Below, piece after piece: positions 41,293 to 51,808 of a DNA stretch of 64,000 bases. The stretch is from Symsagittifera roscoffensis. Its lineage: Eukaryota > Xenacoelomorpha > Acoela > Convolutidae. A model generated the notes under the pieces. It searched no databases, was not told the DNA's origin, and saw nothing but the letters and a program-made list of their open reading frames with translations. The stretch spans positions 14,557,789-14,621,788 of the forward strand of contig NC_087062.1 of NCBI RefSeq assembly GCF_963678635.1. Reading direction: 5' to 3'. Numbering within the stretch: the stretch's first letter is position 1; every line of letters begins with the position of its first letter. The position numbers and the translations under genes were made by a program.

Positions 41293-43529
41293 ATGGCAGA
41301 TCGATTCTGGAAATACATGCCATCGGCTCTGAAAAGGCCCACACTTGATGAGTTGTACAGACGCCTGAAGGACCTGGATTACACTCAAGTGGATGAGAGA
41401 ATGGCGGTGATGCTGAACGCCATCCTCCAATTGGAAGAACAGGGCGAATGCCGGGAGTCCGCAACAGAAGCGGTTCTAATGGTCGGCTACACAACTGATG
41501 GAATATCCAACCAAGAGCAAACCAGATGGCTGTCCTGGAATGTGGATGGAGGAATAAGGGGATTTGACTTGGCAAGGAACCCTGGCTTGAGCAACAACAC
41601 CGAGTATGGCGCCGGGGAGTTCCCATTACCGATGAGACCATCAGCCAGATCTACAGGCCAGAGCACGAGTAAGATGCCATCAATGTCGCGAGCGCAACAA
41701 ACGGGGGAAGCGTATCCGGACCTCAGTACTATGAAGAGAGAGCTTGAGAGGACTCAGCGGGAGAGGAACAAGGCGAACCTCGACCGGGATCAAGCGAAGC
41801 TTGAGAGAGATCAGGCAAAACTGGAGAGGGATCAAGCGGTCGTCGAAAAGGACCAAGCGCGGAGGGAACTGGATATGTTGAAAGCTGAGCATCTACAAGA
41901 GCAAAGAGTGCGAGAGAATGCCGCGAATTGTGAGCAGCTGAAGTCGGAGCTTGAGAGAATCCAGCAACGACAACGCGAGCTCGATATGCAGAAAGGGGCT
42001 AGGCCCAAGGAGCGAGTGGTTACCGGCTCGAGGCCAGAGTCGCGTATGGAGGTGGACGAAGCTCCCAGATCGAAGGGACGATTTAACCTTGACCGCGCGG
42101 CTCAAGAGCATATGAATGAGGGGTTGGAGGTGTGGATACCAAATGAATCAACGTCCTCCATGCGTGGCCTAGAGACACAAACAATACGCCCATTGATGGA
42201 CGTCGCGCTGCCTGGGTATACCCCAAGTTCAACCCCGAATAGTAGTCAGGTGAGCGGTAGCTCGTCACGATTGAAAGAATTGAACGAGAGGCTACAGCTA
42301 AGGAGTCTTGAGAGTCCAGCAAGAGTGGAGCTACCCCCGACCTGGAGGGAGCAACCTATCAGGAGTGTGGTGATCTCAAGTTACAAGAAGAACACAGAAG
42401 GCAGATACCACAGGCACAATCGTATGGATTGGAGCACGGCACAGAGAGTCAGGAGGGATTGCTTCCATGATGCGGCTTGGGTGGAATACCTCACGCAGCC
42501 ACGTGTGCCAGAGGGGGCGATCCAACTGATCATAGGGGACAGCTTGTTGCGGGTGCTAACCCGGATTCAATCACATTGGCAAACGGGGATCTTGAGTTTC
42601 GCTGGAGCTGCGACGCCACAGATGTTGGCAACACTTGAGATGCTAGGCATGGCATGAGTATACACGGTAACTTTGATGGTCGGGACGAATGACGTGTCTA
42701 GGGGGAGGCCAGGAAGGTGACGAGGCTACATGACAAGATGAGCTGCATCCTTGAGGAATTGCGGATTCAAATGGATCCTGCCATTCTGACGGTGTGCACC
42801 ATTCCCTATAACATGAAGGCGGACCAACATGCGATGGAGATGAACACGAAGGTGCGAAACCTGAATGAAATAATCAGGCAGATACACCAAAGGAGCGTCC
42901 TCCCCGTTGGACTACTGGACGTAGCCGAGCAGATGGAGCGATATGTTTTCCCCGACGATGCATCCTCAGACGGGATTCACTTTAACAGGCCCAGGGGAGT
43001 AGAATGGTTAAATGATGTCTTCCAAAGACACATAAGCGCGTTGGAGGCAGAGTTGCTAGAGACGGCCCAAGTCACGTTCGGGCCACCCCCAAATCCACCT
43101 TTCTTCAACCCGAGAGCCTTATCCAGTCGTCTGGGAGCGATGGCCGATTCTAGAGACAGCTCGAGGAGCAGCCGGACCAGGCTGCCAGGCGCAGCACCCA
43201 TGGAGGCCGAGGAGGCAATGTCATCAACTCCTCAGGGTTCGGTAATATCCTCGGTGGTGGAGGTGGAGAGCAAAAAACTGGAGAGGCTAGCGGAGACCAG
43301 TAGGTTGAGATATGTCGAGAAGGTGAAAGAGCTGGACTTGGAAGATCTGGCTTGCAGGCAAGAGTTGGCGGAAGCTTTGGGTCTTGAGCGGGTGTCACAT
43401 GAAGACTTGAGTAGACACCAGTGCGTGGACTGGTTGAAGGCTCACGAGACGCATTTCACAAGAGCGCATGGAGACGGCGGATCTGACTGGGATTCCCACG
43501 AAATCGGTCTTGGGACCCATCAATTATAA
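41293..43529 (+). pseudogene. SGNH/GDSL-hydrolase-like cargo ORF, interrupted
   Basis: The frame starts at ATG 41293. The N-terminal 130 residues are unassigned, then a coiled coil with a repeated DQAKLER unit (about residues 140-240). Near residue 410 the SGNH blocks begin: IIGDSLL (block I, catalytic Ser) and SFAGAATPQML (block II, Gly). TGA at 42655-42657 follows, with VGTNDVS (block III, Asn) in the same frame beyond it. After a frameshift near 42690-42716 come SDGIHFNRPRG (block V, Asp and His) and a helical tail to 43529. All four catalytic blocks are present, as in esterases/lipases of this fold. The substrate is unknown. The stop sits where a tryptophan codon would differ by one base, so it looks like recent decay. 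Confidence 0.78.
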
Positions 43530-45903
43530 GCCTCTCACGTTGCTGGGGAGTCCGGGACTCGTGGTGGAGCCTCCCAAGCATCGAACAAGCATTGCCAGAA
43601 TTAGGTTGGCAACTCCAGCACAGTTGAGGGTGGTGGACAAACTGTTGGACCCAAGGGAGATGGAACTTCCGGACGCCGCTTATGAGGGTACGAGATTGGC
43701 AGACGACCCTAGATACGCAAAACCCTGCGGGAAGACCCAGTTGGCCAAGACCTTGGCAGTGTATGACAGGGCAGATCCAGCCGCTGCGAGGGTGGTCATC
43801 ATAGCGGGATCGGATTTTGAGGGAACGTCTCCCAAGTTGTTTTGGCCGGAAACTTTGATATACTCACTACCGGGAGCGGAGCTAAACCAGATGTTAAGCT
43901 TGGTGGTAGCAATAAAATCGGAGATGCCTTGTGAGCCCGAGCTACTACTGTTTGCGGGAATGAATGATCACTTGCAAGCAACAGGGTTTCTTGAGCAGCT
44001 CAAGGGTGATGAACCAGCGCCGAAGAGAATCTGGGAAACTATCCAGACGTTGTTTGCAGCCATGAACGAGGTACAAGAGAACGTTGCCTCACGATTTGGC
44101 TCCAAGACAAAAGTAGTGTTCACAACGTCCCCCGGGTACGCGAGCATGCCTCCCGCTCTGCAATTTGTATACGCGGTCTTGATCTTGATAGCGGAAGGGA
44201 ATGGGTGGCGTATCCTGATGGCAGCTCCCAATCGGGAGTTGGAACCGGAAAACTTGAGACTTCGCAAGTCAGAACTGGCGGCGGCGTGGGCGGATGTTTC
44301 CCACGCGTTGAGGGGCTTCTACGAGTTGGCGGACATCCTCATTGTATTGGACGAGGTCCTCTTGCTGGAGGTATCAAACTTCGCCAGGCAACTCAAGCTC
44401 AGTCCGGCTATAAGAGATGATCATCCAGTAGTGACTCACCTGACGGCCAGCCTGTGGTTTCGAAGCATGGAGTTAACTATCACGTGCTCCACCAGTAGGT
44501 CTAGAGGACCGAGCAATGAAAGGAAGAATGTGGCCGCAACAGAGAAGCAACTGGAGTCGATGGTGTATCGACTGACACAAGAGAGATGCAGATGGCCCTT
44601 CCTGACACCAAGATTGGAGAACGCTTCGGAGAAGACGAGAGAGAATGCTCCACCTCTTGTGAAGCAAATCTGGGATTTTCTTGAGGAGCAGCTGGAAGTG
44701 GCCGAGAAAAGGGAAATGACGGTGGCCAGGTTCGTCACAGCGGCCAACGAGGTCACGATTGGAGGATTCTGGAGGGAGCACGCAAGTAGTGAGCTGAAGA
44801 CGAGGAGGGTTCACGAGATTGTTGAGTTCTTGAGTCCTTGTTGGGGGAAGGAGTTCATGGCTGGAGTGTTCAGTGCAAAAGAGACTATCTTTGGAGCCTT
44901 TATACAAGAAAATCTGAACTTGCCCATCAGTCTGTTGTTGGCACTGTACCTGGTTTACCCGAGGTACCTATTCAATATGGGCCCAGCGTACATGTTCAGT
45001 CGGGGTGTGGAAACACTCCGGATTGATGGATATTTGACATTGGTGCTTCTAACCCATGGGGAACTGGTGTCATTTCATCGGCTAATGAAATATGGGGAGC
45101 CCCTGACGATGGGAAGAACCCACTCGAGCATTGACGCCTATTCGTACAAGTGTGCTGCCGGGCTGATGACGCTGCTAGTGCAGTACCTCCTGATGCAGAA
45201 CCGACACCTGACTGGTGAAGAAAAGAGGCCAAAGACGCGAGACGAATGGAAGAAAGTGAATGGGGGCATGCCTCTGTTGACAGACCTATGTCTGGCCATG
45301 AGATCGGACCCCATGGGGATAATCCGGGGGCTAGAGGAGATCGTAACCTGCATTTATGGACCGGCCGTGACGTATGCGTTTCCAGATCCTCTGGTGACAG
45401 CTTATCGCTACTCAGTGAGCCTCATAAGTATACTGGATGGGACGACACTCAATTCGTGTCAACAAGAGGTGCTGAGGGCACAAATGAGCAACACGGTGCT
45501 CTTCGGAAAAGTGAAGGATCCGGAGTTGATGATATACAGTTTCCGATTACAACTGCAGTGTATGATGGGAGGTAAACGCGAAGGCCCCATCGAAACCTAC
45601 CCCAAGTCCTGGAACCTAAATCCCCTGACGGCGAGTGGACAAGAGGTCTTGAGAATTCCCGCATGGAAGGAAAGCTTCGAGTTGGTGAAAAGGGAGCTAG
45701 AGGCAATATTGGAGAAGGAGGTACTACCAACGAGCATTCCAGAGTTCCCAACAGTGAGGAGAATGACTCTGGGGATGAACGGCTCCCTGGTGGTCCCATC
45801 CTTGTTCGCGAGAGCAGCGACCGAAGAACAACAGAGGGAGTTCATCGATGGCTGGGATCCCCGTGTTCATTGGCTACACTGCAGCAATTTATTTTCACAC
45901 TAG
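43468..45903 (+). CDS. 811-residue cargo ORF with a divergent SGNH-like N-terminal domain
   Basis: An intact 811-residue frame starts at an ATG inside the end of the SGNH ORF (62-base overlap, other frame). Residues about 110-300 look like a second, degenerate SGNH domain: IIAGSDFEG at the block I position, YSLPGAELNQML at block II, LFAGMNDHL at block III. No DxxH block V is evident. The remaining 500 residues (with DGYLTLVLLTHGEL, NGGMPLLTDLCLAMRSD and IYGPAVTYAFP) match no family I know. Fragments of the same protein occur in at least three relics (4824-6225, 8341-9634, 52341-53001 with 60127-60710), so it is a stable component of this retroelement family. This copy lacks internal stops, unlike most of the element. 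Confidence 0.72.
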   Translation: METADLTGIPTKSVLGPINYKPLTLLGSPGLVVEPPKHRTSIARIRLATPAQLRVVDKLLDPREMELPDAAYEGTRLADDPRYAKPCGKTQLAKTLAVYDRADPAAARVVIIAGSDFEGTSPKLFWPETLIYSLPGAELNQMLSLVVAIKSEMPCEPELLLFAGMNDHLQATGFLEQLKGDEPAPKRIWETIQTLFAAMNEVQENVASRFGSKTKVVFTTSPGYASMPPALQFVYAVLILIAEGNGWRILMAAPNRELEPENLRLRKSELAAAWADVSHALRGFYELADILIVLDEVLLLEVSNFARQLKLSPAIRDDHPVVTHLTASLWFRSMELTITCSTSRSRGPSNERKNVAATEKQLESMVYRLTQERCRWPFLTPRLENASEKTRENAPPLVKQIWDFLEEQLEVAEKREMTVARFVTAANEVTIGGFWREHASSELKTRRVHEIVEFLSPCWGKEFMAGVFSAKETIFGAFIQENLNLPISLLLALYLVYPRYLFNMGPAYMFSRGVETLRIDGYLTLVLLTHGELVSFHRLMKYGEPLTMGRTHSSIDAYSYKCAAGLMTLLVQYLLMQNRHLTGEEKRPKTRDEWKKVNGGMPLLTDLCLAMRSDPMGIIRGLEEIVTCIYGPAVTYAFPDPLVTAYRYSVSLISILDGTTLNSCQQEVLRAQMSNTVLFGKVKDPELMIYSFRLQLQCMMGGKREGPIETYPKSWNLNPLTASGQEVLRIPAWKESFELVKRELEAILEKEVLPTSIPEFPTVRRMTLGMNGSLVVPSLFARAATEEQQREFIDGWDPRVHWLHCSNLFSH

Positions 45904-46276
45904 CGATACAAAAATAAATGCATGGACGACTCAAGCCAAGAAAATGAGAGACTCGATGCCCCCGAAATTCGAGGTGCGAGAAACCTTGAGAAAACTTGAG
46001 CGGGCAGGTCTGGAGAACATGCTGCCCGTGTGGGATGATGGCAGGATGATCGTGGAGGAAGGACACATTGCGCTGAAAGGAGATGAGATGATGTTTGCCA
46101 CGAGAAGATACCGGACACCTTATGGACTGGAGCAAGTGGAGATGAGACAGGAGGGCAAGGAGCTGGATGCAGCAGGCCCATTGTATGTGGCTCTGACAGA
46201 GTACGAGAAAACGGGTCCGACGACACCGTCACCCCTATCGGTGGGCACCCCTGAGGATAAAAGGAGCGTCCTGTAG
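45848..46276 (+). CDS. 142-residue ORF overlapping the end of the 811-residue ORF
   Basis: It starts at ATG 45848, 56 bases before the previous stop, in another frame. It contains GYTAAIYFHTSDTK, ETLRKLERAGLENMLPVWDD and IVEEGHIALKGDEMMF; no family recognised. It may be a separate small protein or the true C-terminal continuation of the 811-residue protein after a frameshift. The relics end before this point and do not help. It ends 57 bases before the next ATG. Confidence 0.5.
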   Translation: MAGIPVFIGYTAAIYFHTSDTKINAWTTQAKKMRDSMPPKFEVRETLRKLERAGLENMLPVWDDGRMIVEEGHIALKGDEMMFATRRYRTPYGLEQVEMRQEGKELDAAGPLYVALTEYEKTGPTTPSPLSVGTPEDKRSVL

Positions 46277-46332
46277 AAGATCGATTCAGGAGGATTCTTG
46301 AGAGAAGAGGAGTAGAATCAGCAGAGGAAAGC

Positions 46333-48565
46333 ATGGATGAGACTCTCAGCGAGGCGGGATGGGATATGGATGTGGGAAAACCACCGGAGCAAAAACCATC
46401 AGAGGCGGAATTCACCACGCAAGAACTATTAAAGGATCTGAGCGGAGAAAATTGGGCAGACACTGCCACGCCACCGCTGACCTCATCTCCCCGCAAGAAT
46501 CTGGAGTTACCATTGACGAGCGAGACTCCTAATATGAGAATGATTTTCCTGAGCGCAGAAGGAAGGGAGAAGAACACCTTCGAGGGAAACGGGGATGGGT
46601 TCCTGGGAACTCTGGATGAAGACGCTTGGCGAGAATTCTTGAGCGATTTCAATCGAGAAGTGAATGACGAGATCACATTGGATGACTTCAAGGAAGAGCT
46701 GTGGGACACGGTGGTGAAGTTCGGAGAGCCTGTCCTGATGGGGACAGGTCTGGAGGAGAAAGCTAGAGGGGAACTGCTGAGCAAGATGGTCGAGTTGAGA
46801 AAGGCATCACGGAAGACCAAAGAGGACGAATGTAAAGACAGCTCTACTCTGAAACAAAAAACTGACAATAAAATAATTGAAGGTGTAAAGGGGGATAAGG
46901 CCGAAACTGGTAATATAATTAAAAGTACTAATAACTTTAAGGCTCGAGCAGGGGGGAGGCAAGAGTTGGAAGGGTTGGATGGAGACAACCTTCAAGGAAG
47001 AGCTGTGGGACACGGTGGTGAAGTTCGGAGAGCCTGTCCTGATGGGGACAGGTCTGGAGGAGAAAGCTAGAGGGGAACTGCTGAGCAAGATGGTCGAGTT
47101 GAGAAAGGCATCACGGAAGACCAAAGAGGACGAATGTAAAGACAGCTCTACTCTGAAACAAAAAACTGACAATAAAATAATTGAAGGTGTAAAGGGGGAT
47201 AAGGCCGAAACTGGTAATATAATTAAAAGTACTAATAACTTTAAGGCTCGAGCAGGGGGGAGGCAAGAGTTGGAAGGGTTGGATGGAGACAAAGAAGTCG
47301 AATCAGTGATGATAACGGCAACGCCCCCAAGTAAGGACGTGAGGTCTCGCAAGAGGAAGAGAGAGGTGGAGGGATTGGGTAGTCCTTCAGCGGATGCGGT
47401 TTCGGAGAAAAACTTGAGAGAGACGGCCCCCATGGTTCTGGCACGATGGAAGACAGCAGCCTACAAGAGTAGCTACGAACCAAGGAAACTGCTCGACGTA
47501 GAAAGAGAGATGGAGGTCCCCACCAGCTCAACAACGGAAGAAGACTTCAAGCCCCAGAAGACAAAAATGAAACGAGGTTCGATGAGCGGGTAGACATGGG
47601 AAGTAGACGTCGGCAAAGAATGGGTCTCAAACGAACATCAGGCCACTGGGAAGCAAGTGACTAGCGATCCTCTTGAGAAGAACAAAACGAGGAACACCTC
47701 CCGACCGTGGTGGGTGGCCCTGGAAACATTGAAAGAATTGGAAGATTGCCTAAAGAAGCTCGACAGTGGAGTGTCACGCAAACGACGCAACTGGGCTACC
47801 CAGCAGAGGGCTGATATCAACAAAATGGAATTGGAGAGCCAACTGAAGAGAACTTGGCAGAACTTGTTGAGGGATCATTTTGAGGAAGCGATGAGAACAT
47901 CCTCATCGGCATCGCCGTTGATGGCGAATCCCTTCATTAGAACCGCAGGACAACTGATGTTCGCGTGGAGCCTGGTGGGAATAGAGTTAGAGACACTGAC
48001 GTCGTATGATAAGTTGAAATTGGGAGGCAAGAATCTAGAGTTGTATCAAGTGGTGATGCAACATGTTGCTAGGGATAACTCAGGCTTGAGTCTGGCAAGG
48101 AGGAAAGATGCTACCTGTTTCTTGAGGTGGATAATGTCGATGATGACTGATAGTACCATCCTGGAATGTCACCAAAGAGCAATCGGAAGCAAAACGGTGG
48201 AAAGGAGAGTCTCAGCAGTCATCTTGAACGTATACCAGAGTACTGGGATAGAAAAGGAGGATGGTTCCAGGCAGTCTCTAGAGAGCCACAGGAAGTTAGA
48301 TGAGGTACGGAGATTCTACAACAAGAACTTCGAGGAGAAACACGACGTACACCGTAACTTGGCCTCGTCAGGAGAGTACTTGAAACCCAACAAAAAGGGA
48401 GAGTACCAGTATGTGTCTGGAGTGATGGGGATGGCATACAACCCTTTCCTGGACTCGGAAGCCGGAGGCGCTCACAGGAACTACGAGGTGGCGGAGCTGC
48501 TGAATTTCTGGACAGAGAAGATAGTGGAGATAGACACTGTAGAGAGAGAGAGAGACCTAGCTTAG
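46333..48565 (+). pseudogene. Cargo ORF of unknown family, broken by a 304-bp tandem duplication
   Basis: The first frame (46333-47070) encodes an acidic, serine-rich start with FLGTLDEDAWREFLSDF. At 46991 a 304-base exact duplication shifts the frame, and the second copy carries the reading on in the next frame (46979-47593). TAG at 47591-47593 follows, and the same frame stays open to 48565. That last part (47657-48565) has ANPFIRTAGQLMFAWSLVG, LARRKDATCFLRWIMSMM and YVSGVMGMAYNPF. A basic RSRKRKRE resembles a nuclear signal. I recognise no family. It probably continues into 48566-50529. Confidence 0.55.
46687..47294 (+). repeat. Exact 304-bp tandem duplication
   Basis: 46687-46990 and 46991-47294 appear identical by eye. 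Since 304 is not a multiple of three, the duplication shifts the reading frame of the cargo ORF. Identity of both copies implies a very recent event or an assembly artefact. Confidence 0.9.
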
Positions 48566-50529
48566 GTTTGATTCTCGAGAAGGCACCAGAAGTAATAAGT
48601 GTGCCGCGCTCAAGTAAAAGAGTCGTACTGAAGATGGGTAACGGGAATGGCATGTTGGTCAGGAATCTGGGAGTGGTGTAGAAATTACTGAGGCCCTCCT
48701 GGTGTCCACATCCCCATGCGAGCCTGATTGAGGAAGTCACGGAGCGAGTGAGACTAGCACCAGCGGAGGATGAAGATCTGGCAACATTGAGTATAGTGCA
48801 TAGACTGATCCTGCCACAGGTGAAGGAGTCAAGTGAAGTGACGAGTAGACTAGGGTCGGCGAAGAAAATGGAGCCGGGCAGTTGTCTTGATTCGACGGTT
48901 GCACACCTGCGATGGACGGTCATGCGTCAGGATACAGTCCTTCCAGAAAAGACACCTAGTCACCTGGTTTGAAGACATTACCGAAAGGGAGAAGAGTGAA
49001 GTACAGATAGTGGCTGAGTGTTACGCGAGTACCACTGTGAACCTAGCAACATCTCTGGGATTCTTCTCAAGAATGTGCAGTCTCCAGTCACTGGAGAGGC
49101 TAGAGACAGAACACCACTTGGTGACCGCGTTGAGCGTGGGAGCGTGGAGTCATGGCCCGGGGTGTTGCAAGTGACCCAGAAACACATCAAGCGCTGGAAG
49201 GTTGGACTTGAAGCGGAAATGGGATTTCCCATGAGCGATGCCTATGGTCTGCCTCTGAATGCGAAGTCCTTAGTGGGGTCAGTGATGGCCAACCTATGTG
49301 GCAGCCACTATCCTTTACACATGGCGATGGTGGAAGTATCCAGCCAAAGGGTATTGATAGACAAAGCCTTCTCAGTGCCCAAATGCGTAAGACTGGCTCG
49401 GATGTCGCATCACTCACACAAGCTGTTGAGGAAGATCCGAGGGACAGTGCCGAAAGAGCAAAGGGACGACTTGAATGAAATCTGGGGGTGAAGAACTTCT
49501 GGGTTTGGAGGGTGAAAACACTAGTGACCACGAGAGACAGAACGTTATCGGGAAACCCATGGTTGGTGCTCCAAACCTGGAAGAAATTGACATGATACAC
49601 GAGAAAATGATGGAACTTGAGCCTCTCCTAGAAGCCTCGGGAGAACGCAATCTTAGGAGCATCGACCTCACACACGGGGATTGTCCATGCCACTGTCTGG
49701 CGCAAACAGTGTGGTACCCGGAGCACGCCAATCTCTGCCTGATCTGGGATGTGGAGGAAATCAGGTCTTTGGGACTGCCCGATCATCAGCAAGAGGTGAC
49801 CATCTTGGTGGTGAGCACGATGCTGGCCCTACGATGGATTGAGAAATTGTAGCAAAGTATCGGGAATCGAAGACGCCAACGGCAGAGTCGATTTACGCGA
49901 TAGATTACAGCAGGAGACTTGAGTTGTTTGAGACTGCATGCAAGGTTTTTGCCATACCAATGGAAGTCAGACACGTATGGAGCTGCTTAAGGTTCTTTCC
50001 CTGGTTTCGCGCGACGTTAACGTCCTGGTTATACATGGTAACGAAGGATCACATGAGGAAACATCAAAAGGAATATCGACAGTTCCAGGCCGAGATAGGA
50101 CCAGAGGCCTTCAAGAGACCTCTGCTGACCCATCGAAATGCAATCACGACGGGGTGGGAAAGAGTTGGTAAAGTATCCAGAAACAACACCAGAGCGAGGG
50201 AGTCGATACTAGAGGAAGACCTGGCGAAGAATGTAAGCCTGAGTCTTCACAATTCCTTCTGTTTGAACCGAGAGTCAAAGGTGAGGAGTTTACCCAATCA
50301 AGCGAAGAGATTGCAGGAGCAAAGGGAGTGGATGCGATCCTATGAACAGCTGAAGGCTTGGGAGGATATTGTGATCAGCTCCGATGATGAAGAGGCACTA
50401 TTAAAACAGATCACAGTGTCAAATATATCTGGGTCTGGTGCCTCGAAGGCGAAGGACACGAGGTGGGCCGGTGGCTCAAAAGGGAATTCTAGAGTCTTGA
50501 GTCTTGAGAGGGAGGGGGCTCGAGGGTGA
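48566..50529 (+). pseudogene. Fragmented downstream cargo coding region of unknown family
   Basis: Coding-like pieces follow each other in changing frames. 48566-48972 has VVLKMGNGNGMLVRNLGV and is cut by TAG. 49018-49491 has KRWKVGLEAEMGFPMSDAYG. 49475-49852 has SIDLTHGDCPCHCLAQTVW, with a Cys/His cluster. 49853-50529 has LFETACKVFAIPMEVRHVW and ends serine/glycine-rich. Adjacent pieces join smoothly across the frame changes, which suggests one long decayed ORF, perhaps together with 46333-48565. Several piece starts lack an ATG (GTG at 49018, TTG at 49924). No domain was recognised; the CPCHC cluster could bind metal. Confidence 0.5.
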
Positions 50530-50910
50530 ACTCGGATGAAATCTGGGTTCACCAAAAAGAAATTTTAACAAATGAGATATGTTATTAATATACTATATCT
50601 ATAATATAAACCAAAATGCTGCATGACAATTTCCTGATTGAATAGGACAAAAGAAATTTTAAATTACTAGCTTAAAAAGCGAGAATTCACAGGTGCAGGT
50701 GTGTGCAGATTTTGATTGCTGTTTAGCGATAGTGTGAAAATTTCACATGGTTGTGAATTTTGGGGTGTAAATAAACTTAAGTCTGCTGCAAACGTCTGTA
50801 AATGACCACTGGCACTGTAGGCACTGTATCTTGACTGACACTCGGGTTTCTGGGGATTCACTGACAGAGGCAGCACGCGATGAGGACATCGATCTTGAGT
50901 CCGGGGAGTA
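50530..50910 (+). other. 3' untranslated region and polypurine-tract region of the giant retroelement
   Basis: 380 bases without a gene. A purine-rich CCGGGGAGTA immediately before the 3' LTR (about 50901-50910) is the best polypurine-tract candidate for plus-strand priming. It is short and interrupted. Confidence 0.5.
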
Positions 50911-51808
50911 TGTGCCAGTCGGTCATATCGGGAAGTTTGACCTTGAGGGACACGAATAAACGTGATTTTGGAGTGAAGTTTTATTTTTTTAAAATTCGAA
51001 TGGAGCCTGTCATGCTCAATTTTCTCGCGACAACTGAAAACATAAAAAGAAAAATCAGAACGACCGATCTAACAATTGCGGGAAAGTGGTCAAATATATA
51101 CATTGGGAAATCGCCATTCGCAATTTCCATCGTAGAGAACGAGAGTAGAGCTGTCCTATCTGACATAGGAGAAAAGAAGAACACGAGAGCGGAGTTAAAA
51201 TAAACTGGACCAGTGTGAACCTTCAACGGAAAGGCGGACAAGTGAAGTGTCCCAATGGTCTAGAGCCAAAACTATATTCTTGAGTAAAAACTTACTTCCC
51301 TTGATTGGAACTCATCATTAGAAAACTTCTTGAGTTATATTTGATTATATTCATGCCAGAGTCGTTAATTAGTTCAATTACTCTGTGTCTCGAGCGTGCT
51401 GCTATGTGAGTACTAAATTTAGTTTTCTCGAGTGTGTTTTATGATTGTTATGTTGAGATAAGGCGAGTTTTAGGTTGATCCATCTGAAATGGATCAAAGT
51501 TCCACTGTCTAATAAAAAATAACTTAACGGATTGTTCCGATCCTGTTTTTAACGGCGTTCGTGTATTTTGGGTATCTCGAGACCTAAGTATGGGAACGTT
51601 CTTATTTTCTAGAGTGGGGGGATATTTTGGTAGTGGCCTTTAAGCTGTAACGGGTTCTAGTCTCATGTCGCAAGCGAACCGAGTTGGCTCCGACCGTTTT
51701 TGAGGTAGAAAAACACGAGCTAGTGTCCCTGACAATGGTTATAGGCCAATGGTTATAGGGCCTATTTTTCTTAAGCCTCATATATGACCGAAGTAGGCGA
51801 CTGTTACA
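50911..51808 (+). repeat. 3' LTR of the giant retroelement
   Basis: 898-bp partner of 28596-29493, ending GACTGTTACA and followed by TAGTTTAATATAG, the interrupted relic sequence. An open frame crossing its 5' edge (50880-51203) is closed by stops in the other LTR, so it is probably not a gene. Confidence 0.92.

Larger units (their letters stand above)
28596..51808 (+). mobile_element. Giant LTR retrotransposon (23.2 kb) with Gypsy-type gag-pol and about 10.5 kb of cargo ORFs
   Basis: Two 898-bp direct repeats, TGTGCCAG...GTTACA, bound the element. TAGT (or TAG; one T is ambiguous) flanks both sides, and the empty site ttcTAGTctaatatag survives near 7862-7878. Inside, in order: a long leader with a 14-bp minisatellite, gag, protease, RT, RNase H and integrase, then a macro-like ORF, an SGNH-hydrolase ORF, an 811-residue ORF and a long fragmented ORF. 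The gag-pol part is a Ty3/Gypsy relative. The copy is inactive: several stops, frameshifts and a lost integrase aspartate. Typical Gypsy elements are 5-8 kb, so this is about three times the usual size. Confidence 0.93.

Noticed and set aside
42717-43529. Separate 270-residue gene
   Set aside because: It carries the last SGNH block and continues the preceding ORF after a frameshift; it starts with GTG, not ATG.
50880-51203. 107-residue frame entering the 3' LTR of the giant element
   Set aside because: The matching 5' LTR has a stop in this frame and the start lies outside the LTR.
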